This document shows positions 54,149 to 62,160 of a DNA stretch of 64,000 nucleotides, piece by piece. The translations under genes were made by a program, and so were the position numbers. This stretch comes from Belnapia mucosa (GTDB lineage Bacteria > Pseudomonadota > Alphaproteobacteria > Acetobacterales > Acetobacteraceae): contig NZ_JAEUXJ010000001.1 of assembly GCF_016775475.1 (NCBI RefSeq), positions 248,001 to 312,000 of the forward strand, read 5' to 3'. How positions within the stretch are numbered: position 1 is the first letter of the stretch; every line of letters begins with the position of its first letter. The notes beneath the pieces are model-generated. The model made no database searches. It was not told the origin of the DNA and was given only the letters and a program-made list of their open reading frames with translations.

Positions 54149-54754
54149 ATGGCGGCACTCGCATGGCTCTGGCGGCCCATGCTCGGTGGCATGGCGGCCT
54201 ATGGTCTGGCCTTTCTCGGCAGCGGTGTGGCTTCCTTGGCCTTGCCGGCGCTCGGCTTGCCGGCGCGGGTCGCGGGCATGCTCTGGCTCGGCCTGCTGGT
54301 CCCGGTTATGTCCGAGGCGGCGAAGCTGCTGATGCTGCGGCTCGCTGGCGGCCTGCTGGGCTGGGCCTCGCTCGGCGCCAGTTTCGGCCTTTGCGAGGCG
54401 ATGCTGCGCCTGGTCCATCCGCCGCCCGCGCCGATCGGCCCCCTACTGGCCGGTGCCCTGGGCGCCGTGGTGCTGCATGCGGCGTTGGGCGGCCTGGCTG
54501 GGGCCGTGGCACGGCGGCGGGGCAGGCTCGCGCCCGGCTTCGCGCTTGCCCTCCTGCTGCACCTGCTGGTCAATCTTGTCCTGCTGGCCGCGGTGCTGGC
54601 CCTGTCGCGCCGCTTCGGCACCGGCTTCGCCGAGGCGCAGGGCCTGGTCCTGCCGGTGCTGGCCCTGCCGCTGGCCGGGATCGCCTGGCGCTATGCGGCG
54701 GCGAGCGGGGCGGGGACCGGCTTGAGCCCGAAGGCCTCGGCCAGCAGCCGGTAG
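54149..54754 (+). CDS. PrsW-like intramembrane protease candidate
   Basis: A 201-residue protein with about seven hydrophobic helices. Conserved-type polar residues sit inside the membrane segments in the order known for PrsW (glutamic-type intramembrane peptidase): S-E-A-A-K at E56/K59, a Glu in GASFGLCEAMLRL (E83), a His in VVLHAALGGLAGA (H110), and H138 with N142 in LLLHLLVNLVLL. PrsW proteins cleave anti-sigma factors, and this length is close to theirs. The first Glu of the usual E-E pair is Ser here. The last 64 bp lie antisense to the end of the luciferase-like gene. The function is a hypothesis from residue spacing only. Confidence 0.6.
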   Translation: MAALAWLWRPMLGGMAAYGLAFLGSGVASLALPALGLPARVAGMLWLGLLVPVMSEAAKLLMLRLAGGLLGWASLGASFGLCEAMLRLVHPPPAPIGPLLAGALGAVVLHAALGGLAGAVARRRGRLAPGFALALLLHLLVNLVLLAAVLALSRRFGTGFAEAQGLVLPVLALPLAGIAWRYAAASGAGTGLSPKASASSR

Positions 54755-55725
54755 CTACGCTGCCGCGCCTCTGGATCGTGGCAGGGGGTGAGGACGGCCA
54801 CTTCCTGCGCCCCATGCGCCGCGGCCAGCGCCTCCAGCTTCGCCTTCACCTGTTCCGGCGCGCCGACAATGGCCCGGGCGCGAATCCGGTCCAGATGCGC
54901 CCGCTCGGCCTCGGAATAGGGGTAGGCCTCCGCCTCCGCCACGCTCGGCAGGGGTGGGAAGCGGCCGGTATCGCGGAACAGCCGCCAGAGCTCGCGCGAC
55001 TTGTAGAGCCGCCAAGCCTCCGCCTCGGTTTCGGCCGTCAGGGCGAAAACGCCGAGGGCGCAATGCGGCGCGGCGAGCCGCCCCGGCTGCGGCCGGAAGC
55101 CATCGCGGTAGAGCGCCGTCACCTGTTCCGACCCGCGGTCGGAAATGAAATGCGCGAAGCAGTAGGGCAGGCCGAGATAGGCGGCGAGCTGGGCGCCGTA
55201 ATCGCTGGAGCCGAGAATCCAGACCTCAGGCCGGGTCGGCACCTGCGGGCTGGCGGCGACGGCGCGGAAGGGGTGGCCTTCCGGCAGGCCATCGCCCAGC
55301 CAGCCCAGCAGGTCCACGACCTGGTTGGGAAAGCGGTCGGCGGCCTCGTTGGCATTCGGGTTCAGCGCGAAGGCGGTGCGCCCATCGCTGCCTGGCGCCC
55401 GGCCGAGGCCGAGATCGATCCGGCCCGGCGCGATCGCCTCCGCGACCTTGAACTGCTCGACGACCTTCAGCGCCGAGTAGTGCGGCAGCATGACGCCGGC
55501 GGTGCCGACCCGGATGCGCTGCGTGGTGGCGGCAATGGCGGCGACCAGCATCTCCGGCGCCGAGCCGGCATGAGACTGGCTGTTATGGTGCTCGGCCAGC
55601 CAATAGCGACCGAAGCCCCACTCATCGGCCAGCCGTGCCAGGGCCAGCGTCTCGCGGATCGCCGCGTCGGCCCCGCGGCCGGAGGCGATGGTCGATTGAT
55701 CGAGGATGCCGAGGCGAAGCGTCAT
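54691..55725 (-). CDS. LLM-class flavin-dependent oxidoreductase (luciferase-like, single-subunit)
   Basis: A 344-residue protein of the luciferase superfamily, MsnO8/YhbW-like type. Characteristic segments are LGILDQSTIASG, EWGFGRYWLAEHHNSQSHAG, SAPEMLVAAIAATTQRIRVG, TAGVMLPHYSALKVVEQFKV and PGRIDLGLGRAPGSDGRTAF. The C-terminus contains IVGAPEQVKAKLEALAAAHG. It reduces or oxygenates an unknown substrate with reduced FMN. The reading frame ends inside the convergent PrsW-like gene (64-bp overlap). Upstream lies a VapC remnant. Confidence 0.9.
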   Translation of the reverse strand: MTLRLGILDQSTIASGRGADAAIRETLALARLADEWGFGRYWLAEHHNSQSHAGSAPEMLVAAIAATTQRIRVGTAGVMLPHYSALKVVEQFKVAEAIAPGRIDLGLGRAPGSDGRTAFALNPNANEAADRFPNQVVDLLGWLGDGLPEGHPFRAVAASPQVPTRPEVWILGSSDYGAQLAAYLGLPYCFAHFISDRGSEQVTALYRDGFRPQPGRLAAPHCALGVFALTAETEAEAWRLYKSRELWRLFRDTGRFPPLPSVAEAEAYPYSEAERAHLDRIRARAIVGAPEQVKAKLEALAAAHGAQEVAVLTPCHDPEARQRSYRLLAEAFGLKPVPAPLAAA

Positions 55726-55764
55726 GCCGCCAGTCTGGCCCCGCTCCGGCCGGGGCGGAAGGGG

Positions 55765-55857
55765 TCAGGCCGGCTGGACCCGCAGCCCGCAATGCGCCGC
55801 CATCGCCGCGAAATCCCGGTCCCGATGCAGCAGCGGCACGGCATGGGCGGTGCACAT
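55765..55857 (-). pseudogene. Remnant of a VapC-type PIN-domain toxin (C-terminal end only)
   Basis: On the minus strand a 30-codon piece reads MCTAHAVPLLHRDRDFAAMA, then AHCGLRVQPA and a stop. The H-R-D-R-D-F phrase followed by a 'GL-x-V-x-P' end is the usual C-terminus of VapC PIN ribonucleases, where the Asp residues bind Mg2+. Upstream sequence in the same frame has no PIN features and no VapB antitoxin. It therefore looks like a decayed toxin gene left between the luciferase-like gene and the DUF445 gene. The piece is short, so a chance match is possible. Confidence 0.5.
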
Positions 55858-55880
55858 CACGGCAGGCTTACTTGCACAAT

Positions 55881-57158
55881 TCAGAACGCAACCTGACCGA
55901 AGGCCGCCGTCAGCAAGGCGAAGAGGGCGCCGCCGACCAGGAAGCCGACCAGGGTGCCGTTCATCCGGACATATTGCAGGTCGCGCCCGACCCGCAGCTC
56001 GATCTTTTCGGTGACCTGAGCGGTGTCCCAGCCCGCCACCACCTGGGCGATGAAATCCGCCAGCCGGGCCCGGGCGGTCGGCATCAGCCGGACCAGCAGG
56101 GCTTCCACCGCGCGGTTCAGCCTCTCCCGCGCCACGCTGTCCTGTTCCAGCAGGGTGCCGGCATTGGCGAAGGCGCCTTCCAGCAGCGCCACCGTCCGGC
56201 CGGAGGGATTGCCGGCATCGGCGACCAGCGCCGCTTTCAGCCGGCCCCAGATATCCTCGATCCAGGCGGCGACGGTGGGGTGGGCGACAGCCTGCCGCAG
56301 GGCCCGGCCGACCGCCGCGGCGCGTTCCGGGTCGGTCTCCAGCCGGTCGATCTCACTCTTCAGCCAGGCCTCGAAGGCGGCGCGCAGGTCGCTGTCCGAG
56401 GGCTCCATCTTCGCCAGCTCGGCATTCACGGTCGAGAGGATGCGGCGGGCGACCGCGGCGCCGGCCAGCCAGCCGACCAGCGCCCCACCTTCCACCCTGA
56501 CGCGCGCCTCGATCGCGCCGCGGAGCTGCTCCTCCTTGCTGGAGAGGATGACGCGGAGCTGGGCGATGGCGAGGTCGAAGACCTCATGATGCTTGCCGCC
56601 GGCGACCAGCGCCCGGAGCGCCCGGGCCAGGATGCGCGCCGTCCCCGGCCCGCCCGCCATGCGCGGCAGCAGCCGGCCGAGCAGCCGCTTCGCGCGCCCG
56701 TCCTCGAGGCTCGCCAGCAACCGGGGCAGGGTGGCGGCCATTGCCTCCGCCGCCGGGCGCGCCGCCTGAGGGTCGGCCATGAAGCCGCGCAGGATGCCGG
56801 CGAGGTCGAGCCGGCCCAGCACCCGCCGGATCTCGGCTTCGGTGAAGACATGGTTGGCGACGAAGCGGCCGAGGCCCTGGCCCAGCCTTTCCTTTTGCCG
56901 GGGGATGATGGCGGTATGCGGGATCGGCAGGCCGAGCGGGCGGCGGAACAGCGCCGTCACCGCGAACCAGTCGGCGATGCCGCCCACGACGCCTGCCTTG
57001 GCCGCCGCCTGCAACAGATCGGTCCAATAGCCCGGCGGCAGCCAGAAGCCGAGCAGCAGCAGCCCCGCCATCAGCAACAGCAGGCCGGTGGCGATGGCGC
57101 GCTGGCGCGCGAGCGCCCGGCGGAGCGGGGCTTCGGGGTCGGTGGGCGGCAGGGTCAG
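55881..57158 (-). CDS. DUF445 family membrane protein, probable CTG start
   Basis: A 425-residue protein. Two N-terminal membrane helices are separated by the family mark: AIATGLLLLMAGLLLLGFWL, then AGVVGGIADWFAVTALFRRP followed by LGLPIPHTAIIPRQKERLGQ. A long helical region with many Arg, Ala and Leu comes next, and a C-terminal helix (GTLVGFLVGGALFALLTAAF). No ATG, GTG or TTG stands near the family's usual N-terminus. The best candidate is CTG at 57158, with GGAGAG six bases upstream; it overlaps the galB stop as CTGA. The next ATG in frame would delete the first helix. Function in the envelope is unknown. Confidence 0.82.
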   Translation of the reverse strand: MTLPPTDPEAPLRRALARQRAIATGLLLLMAGLLLLGFWLPPGYWTDLLQAAAKAGVVGGIADWFAVTALFRRPLGLPIPHTAIIPRQKERLGQGLGRFVANHVFTEAEIRRVLGRLDLAGILRGFMADPQAARPAAEAMAATLPRLLASLEDGRAKRLLGRLLPRMAGGPGTARILARALRALVAGGKHHEVFDLAIAQLRVILSSKEEQLRGAIEARVRVEGGALVGWLAGAAVARRILSTVNAELAKMEPSDSDLRAAFEAWLKSEIDRLETDPERAAAVGRALRQAVAHPTVAAWIEDIWGRLKAALVADAGNPSGRTVALLEGAFANAGTLLEQDSVARERLNRAVEALLVRLMPTARARLADFIAQVVAGWDTAQVTEKIELRVGRDLQYVRMNGTLVGFLVGGALFALLTAAFGQVAF

Positions 57159-57874
57159 GCTAGGCTCTCCACCACATGCGGGAAGACGGATTGGAAGCCC
57201 TCCCCATAGGTGATGGGCTTCTCGGAATTTCGCGCGGTCTGGGCCCCGCGCTGCAGGGCGACGCGGGTGTAATATTCCCACAGATGCTCCTGCCCGGCCA
57301 TGCAGCGGATGGCGGCCAGCTTCCGCTCCCAGACCGGGGTGATGTCGAGCAGCATGTCCGGCTTCCAACCGCATTGTTCCGGCTGATGCGGCTCGAACAG
57401 GAAGACCGGCGGGGCTGCGATCACCGGCACCCCCGGCTCATGCCCATGGGCCTGGGCGATGATCCTGGCATGCTGGGCGAAGTCGGTCGTCGCCGGATGG
57501 TCGTGGTTGTAGGGGTCGTCCTTGCTGTGCGTCAGCACGAAGCGCGGCCGGATGGCGCGGTAGAGCGCCGCCAAGCGGAACAGGCTGTCCTGCGAGAGGG
57601 TCAGCGGATAGTCGCCGAGATCCCAGAATTGCAAGTCGTGCACGCCGAGGGCGGCGGCGGCCCGCTCCGCCTCGCCCTGGCGCTCGGTCTTCACCCGCTC
57701 CAGCGTCATGTCCGGCTGGCGCCAGAGCTTGGCGCTCTCGCCCCTCTCCCCGAAGGAGAGGCAGACAACCGTCACCTGCATGCCGCGATCGGCATGCAGC
57801 GCGATGGCACCGCCGGCGCGCCAGACGAAATCCGCCGAATGCGCGCTGACGACCAGGGCGGTGCCGGCACTCAT
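57155..57874 (-). CDS. galB: 4-oxalomesaconate hydratase-like PIG-L/LmbE family protein
   Basis: A 239-residue zinc-dependent protein of the LmbE/PIG-L fold. The opening [20 protein letters not shown] replaces the deacetylases' A-H-P-D-D with A-H-S-A-D. That change, with [20 protein letters not shown] and [11 protein letters not shown], is typical of GalB, the hydratase of the gallate/protocatechuate 4,5-cleavage pathway. [20 protein letters not shown] and [20 protein letters not shown] complete the match. It overlaps ppa upstream (ATGA) and DUF445 downstream (CTGA). None of the other gallate-pathway genes (galA, galC, galD, ligI-type lactonase) are in the window, so its substrate here needs genome context. 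Confidence 0.83.
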   Translation of the reverse strand: MSAGTALVVSAHSADFVWRAGGAIALHADRGMQVTVVCLSFGERGESAKLWRQPDMTLERVKTERQGEAERAAAALGVHDLQFWDLGDYPLTLSQDSLFRLAALYRAIRPRFVLTHSKDDPYNHDHPATTDFAQHARIIAQAHGHEPGVPVIAAPPVFLFEPHQPEQCGWKPDMLLDITPVWERKLAAIRCMAGQEHLWEYYTRVALQRGAQTARNSEKPITYGEGFQSVFPHVVESLA

Positions 57875-58404
57875 TTCGCCGTCTTGGCCCGCTCGATCGC
57901 TTCCAGGATCAGCTGCTTGGCTTCGGCCGCGTCACCCCAGCCGGTGATCTTCACCCATTTGCCGGGCTCGAGATCCTTGTAGTGCTCGAAGAAGTGCTTG
58001 ATCTGGTCGAGGGTGATCTGCGGCAGGTCGGAGTAGTTGGCGACCTTCTCGTAGCGCCGGGTCAGCTTGGTCGAGGGGACGGCGATGATCTTCTCATCGA
58101 CGCCGCCATCGTCCTCCATCTTGAGGACGCCGACCGGCCGGACATTGATCACCGCGCCGGGGACGATCGGACGGGTATTGGCGATCAGCACGTCGATCGG
58201 GTCGCCGTCGTCGCTGAGGGTATGCGGAACGAAGCCGTAATTCCCCGGATACCGCATCGGCGTGTAGAGGAAGCGGTCCACGACCAGCGTGCCCGCTTCC
58301 TTGTCCATCTCGTATTTGATGGGCTCGCCGCCGATCGCGACCTCCACCACCACATTGATGTCTTCGGGTGGGTTCTTGCCGATGGCGATGGCGTCGAGAC
58401 GCAT
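57871..58404 (-). CDS. ppa: Inorganic pyrophosphatase (family I)
   Basis: A 177-residue soluble enzyme that hydrolyses pyrophosphate to two phosphates. It contains the family's metal-binding sequence [20 protein letters not shown] and the residues [40 protein letters not shown], and [20 protein letters not shown] near the C-terminus. The ATG at 58404 follows GGAGATCA. Its stop overlaps the galB start (ATGA). This makes ppa the first gene of a compact ppa–galB–DUF445 run. Confidence 0.97.
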   Translation of the reverse strand: MRLDAIAIGKNPPEDINVVVEVAIGGEPIKYEMDKEAGTLVVDRFLYTPMRYPGNYGFVPHTLSDDGDPIDVLIANTRPIVPGAVINVRPVGVLKMEDDGGVDEKIIAVPSTKLTRRYEKVANYSDLPQITLDQIKHFFEHYKDLEPGKWVKITGWGDAAEAKQLILEAIERAKTAK

Positions 58405-58501
58405 GGGCGAGTGATCTCCGGAAAGGGCCCCAATCTGGGCCGGGTCCCTTTCCTTTACCTTGACCGGCCCCTGGGGGCCAATCCGTCCGGCGTGAGGCCG
58501 C

Positions 58502-60835
58502 TCAGGCGGCCTTCGCCATGGCGATCGCCTTCCAGACGCTCTCCGGGGTCGCGGGCATGTCCACATGGGTCACGCCCATGGTCGAGAGCGCATCGACCAG
58601 CGCATTCATCAGCGCCGGCGGCGAGCCGACCGCCCCTGCCTCGCCGGCCCCCTTCACCCCGAGCGGGTTGGTCTCGCAGGGGACGGAGAGGAACTCGACC
58701 TCGATATCCGGCAGGTCCTCGGCCCGCGGCACGGCATAGTCCATGAAGGAGGCGGAGAGGAGCTGGCCGCTTTCGGGGTCGTAGGCGGTCTTCTCATGCA
58801 CCGCCTGGCCGATGCCCTGGGCGACGCCGCCATGCACCTGGCCGCGGACGATCATCGGGTTGATCGCATGCCCGACATCATCCACCACCACATAGCGCGG
58901 CACCTCGATCAGGCCGGTATCCGGATCGACCTCCACCTCGGCGACATGGCAGCCATTGGGGAAGGTGTGGGACTTGATCTCGGCGACCTCGGCCGCGTCC
59001 AGCAGCGTGGCGGATTCGCCCCGCGCCGCCCGCTCCCGCTGGATATTGGCCAGCGAGAGGATGTCGACCCCGCGATCCGTGCCGACCACCGAGAAGCGGC
59101 CGCCCGTGGTCGTGAACTCGATATCGGCGACAGAGGCTTCCAGATGCTCGGAGGCGGCCTGCTTGCCCTTCTCGATGACCGTGGCGGCGGTCAGCAGGAT
59201 CGCCTGGCCTTCGGAATAGAGGCTGCGCGCGCCGCCGGTGCCGCCGCCGGTTGGGATCTCGTCCGAATCGCCCTGGACGATGCGGATCTTCTCCATCGGG
59301 ATGCCGAGCTCATGGCTGGTCAGCATGGCATAGGCCGTCTCATGCCCCTGGCCGGTGCTCTGGGTGCCGACCAGGACATCCACCATGCCATCGGCGGCAA
59401 AGCGCACCTCGGCCCGCTCCGTCGGCCCGCCGCCCGTCGCCTCGAGGTAATAGGCGAGACCGATTCCGCGCCGCTTGCCCTTGGCCTCCGAGGCTGCGCG
59501 GCGTGCGGCGAAGCCAGACCAGTCGGCATTCTTCAGCGCCGCTTCCAGCACCGCGGCGAAATCGCCGCTGTCATAGCGCTGGCCGACCGCGGTGATATAG
59601 GGCATGGCGCTCGGCGGCACCATGTTGCGCCGACGCAGTTCGATGCGGTCGATGCCCGTCTCCCGCGCCGCGGCGTCGATCAGCCGCTCGACCACGTAAT
59701 TGCTCTCGGGCCGCCCGGCGCCGCGATAGGCATCGACCGGCACGGTGTTGGTCAGGACGCCGATGACGTTCGCGTGGATCGCCTGGAAATTGTAGACGCT
59801 GGCCAGGACCTTGGTGCCCGCACCGGTCGGGATCATCGGCGCGAAGGTTGAGAGATAAGCGCCCATCCCAGCATAGTTGGTGGTGCGCAGCGCCAGGAAC
59901 TTGCCCTCTTTGTCGAGCGCCAGCTCTGCCTCGGTGATGTTGTCGCGGCCCTGGGTGTCGGACAGGAAGGCCTCGGTCCGTTCGCTGGTCCATTTCACCG
60001 GCCGGCCGAGCCGCCGCGCCGCCATGCAGACCAGCGCATATTCGGCATAGAGATAGAGCTTCATGCCGAAGCCGCCACCGACATCCGGCGTCACCACCCG
60101 GAACTTCTCCGGCGGCAGCTTGAAGACGGTCTCGGCCAGCAGGTTCTTCACCAGCCAGGAACCCTGGGTGCCGCAGAACAGGGTGAACTTCTCGTTTGCC
60201 GAGTCGTATTCCGCGGTCGCGGCGCGCACTTCCATGCTGTTCACGATCACGCGGTTGTTCACCACAGTCAGCCGCGTCACATGGGCCGCTTGGCCGACCA
60301 GCGCCTCGGCCTTCGCCTTGTCGCCCGTCTCCCAGTCGAAGACGATGTTGTTCGGGATGTTGTCCCAGACCAGCGGCGCGCCGGGCTGATGCGCGGTGGC
60401 GAGATCGGTCGCGGCCGGCAGCACATCGTATTCCACCATCACCGCTTCGGCGCCGTCCCGGGCCGCCTTCGGCGTCTCGGCAACGACGAAGGCGACGGGG
60501 TCGCCGACATGGCGCACCCGATCGGTGGCCAGGGCGCCGCGCGGGGTATCGGCGCGGCTGCTGCCGTCCTTGTTCTTCAACGGGATGACGCAGGGAATCT
60601 CGCCGAGGCCCTCGGCTTCCCAGTCCTTGCCGGTGATGACGGCAAGCACGCCCGGCACGGCCAGCGCCGGCGCGGTGTCGATCGAGAGGATCGTCGCCGC
60701 CGCATGCGGGCTGCGCAGCACCACCCCATGGGCGACGCCCTGCATCACGATGTCGTCGGTATAGCGTCCGCCGCCGATCAGGAGGCGCGGATCCTCGATC
60801 CGTCGCACCGGCTGGCTCAGCCCGAATTTGGCCAT
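58502..60835 (-). CDS. Xanthine dehydrogenase family, molybdopterin-binding (CoxL-like form II) large subunit
   Basis: A 777-residue molybdenum hydroxylase large subunit. The N-terminus [20 protein letters not shown] is typical, followed by [17 protein letters not shown]. The cofactor-binding loops include [40 protein letters not shown] and [20 protein letters not shown]. The active-site loop reads [15 protein letters not shown], the form II type, rather than the Cys-containing loop of true CO dehydrogenase. The catalytic Glu is in [16 protein letters not shown]. Small FeS (CoxS) and FAD (CoxM) subunit genes are absent from the window on either side, so partners must be elsewhere. Substrate unknown. 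Confidence 0.92.
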   Translation of the reverse strand: MAKFGLSQPVRRIEDPRLLIGGGRYTDDIVMQGVAHGVVLRSPHAAATILSIDTAPALAVPGVLAVITGKDWEAEGLGEIPCVIPLKNKDGSSRADTPRGALATDRVRHVGDPVAFVVAETPKAARDGAEAVMVEYDVLPAATDLATAHQPGAPLVWDNIPNNIVFDWETGDKAKAEALVGQAAHVTRLTVVNNRVIVNSMEVRAATAEYDSANEKFTLFCGTQGSWLVKNLLAETVFKLPPEKFRVVTPDVGGGFGMKLYLYAEYALVCMAARRLGRPVKWTSERTEAFLSDTQGRDNITEAELALDKEGKFLALRTTNYAGMGAYLSTFAPMIPTGAGTKVLASVYNFQAIHANVIGVLTNTVPVDAYRGAGRPESNYVVERLIDAAARETGIDRIELRRRNMVPPSAMPYITAVGQRYDSGDFAAVLEAALKNADWSGFAARRAASEAKGKRRGIGLAYYLEATGGGPTERAEVRFAADGMVDVLVGTQSTGQGHETAYAMLTSHELGIPMEKIRIVQGDSDEIPTGGGTGGARSLYSEGQAILLTAATVIEKGKQAASEHLEASVADIEFTTTGGRFSVVGTDRGVDILSLANIQRERAARGESATLLDAAEVAEIKSHTFPNGCHVAEVEVDPDTGLIEVPRYVVVDDVGHAINPMIVRGQVHGGVAQGIGQAVHEKTAYDPESGQLLSASFMDYAVPRAEDLPDIEVEFLSVPCETNPLGVKGAGEAGAVGSPPALMNALVDALSTMGVTHVDMPATPESVWKAIAMAKAA

Positions 60836-60912
60836 GGGGAAACCCTCCCTGGGATGTCTGCCGTATCATCTGCGGAGGAAGGGGGGGACGGGAAGGGGGG
60901 GTGGTCTGGAAA

Positions 60913-62160
60913 TCACCCGCGGCGCAGGTTGGCCTCCACTGCATCGCAGGCGGCGCCGACCCCGTCCTCCGCCCGGACCGCAAGGCCGATGGCGCCGGCA
61001 CGGGCGGCGAAGCCCTCCTCCCGCAGCAGAGGAGCGAGGGCGCGGGCGGCGCGGTCCGCCCGGTAGCGCGGGGCCGGCAGGATGCCGGCGATGCCGAGCC
61101 GGGCCAGCCGCGCCGCATTATCCGGCTGGTCATGGCTGAAGGGCACCACCAGCATCGGCCGCCCGGCCCGCATGGCCTGGGCGGCGGTGCCGATCCCGCC
61201 CTGGTGGATGATGACGGAGGCGGCGGGGAAGAGCGCCGCATGCGGCAGGTAATCCATCGCCAGCACGGTCTCGGGCAGTGGCCCCAGCGCCTCCCGGCTC
61301 CGTGCCGTCCCAGTCAGAAGCACCGCCCGTTGGCCGAGCTGCTGCGCCGCCGCCAGACTCGCGGCGAAGAAGCGTCCCGGGGCATGGACCGCCGCGGAGC
61401 CGAGGGTGAAGACCAGCGGCGGCGGGCCGGCGGCGAGGAAGCGTGCCAGCGCCCGCGGCATCGGCGCCGGCTCGTCCCAGAAGGGGAAGCCGGTCGGCTC
61501 CGGCTCAACCTGCGCCAGCAGCGGCGAGAACAGCGCCAGGGAGAAGGCCGGCGGCTGCGCCGCGTTCAGGATCGGGTCGCGGGCGAAGGCGAGGCCGAGT
61601 TCCGCCCGGAAGGCCGTGACCTCGCGCGACCAGCCGCGCACGATCCGCCGCGCCGTGCGCCGCATCACCGGGCCGAGCAGTCGCCGCAGCCAATCCATCC
61701 GACCGAGCCAGGCATAGCCCGCCGGAATGCCGGGATCCTCGGCGGAGAAGAGGGTGAGGGGTTGGAGATAGGCCGGGGCCCAGGGGATGCCCCGCTGCTC
61801 GGCGACCATCGGTGCCGCGGCGGCGACCGGGCTTGCGAGGATCAGGTCCATGCCCTCGGAGGCCGCGAGTAGGTCGGCATGGGCCTCGCGGATCGGCTCG
61901 GCCACCAGCTTGCGCCAGACGAATTCGGGCCCGCCGCGCGGGTCCATGGCCTGGGCGAACAGGGCGGGGTCCGGCTCGCCCTCCGGCATATGCGGATGCA
62001 TGGGGGCGAAGCCGAGTCCGGCCGCCTCCACCCTCTCGCGGTAGCCATCCGCGGTGGCGATCACCACCCGATGGCCCCGGCCTTGCAGCCCCGCCGCCAC
62101 CGCCAGATAGGGGAAGAGATCCCCCAGCGAGCCAGTGGTGGCGAGAAGGATCCGGCTCAA
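60913..62160 (-). CDS. Glycosyltransferase family 1 (UGT-like) protein
   Basis: A 415-residue GT-B glycosyltransferase of the MGT/UGT kind, which adds sugars to lipids, carotenoids or macrolide-type acceptors. The N-terminus [20 protein letters not shown] (G-S-x-G-D) and the C-terminal donor-binding motif [20 protein letters not shown], then [16 protein letters not shown], are diagnostic. The start codon is TTG at 62160, overlapping the stop of the RND pump gene (TTGA), so the two are probably cotranslated. A strong ribosome-binding site is not evident. The pairing with an efflux pump suggests modification or export of one compound, which is inference. Confidence 0.88.
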   Translation of the reverse strand: MSRILLATTGSLGDLFPYLAVAAGLQGRGHRVVIATADGYRERVEAAGLGFAPMHPHMPEGEPDPALFAQAMDPRGGPEFVWRKLVAEPIREAHADLLAASEGMDLILASPVAAAAPMVAEQRGIPWAPAYLQPLTLFSAEDPGIPAGYAWLGRMDWLRRLLGPVMRRTARRIVRGWSREVTAFRAELGLAFARDPILNAAQPPAFSLALFSPLLAQVEPEPTGFPFWDEPAPMPRALARFLAAGPPPLVFTLGSAAVHAPGRFFAASLAAAQQLGQRAVLLTGTARSREALGPLPETVLAMDYLPHAALFPAASVIIHQGGIGTAAQAMRAGRPMLVVPFSHDQPDNAARLARLGIAGILPAPRYRADRAARALAPLLREEGFAARAGAIGLAVRAEDGVGAACDAVEANLRRG

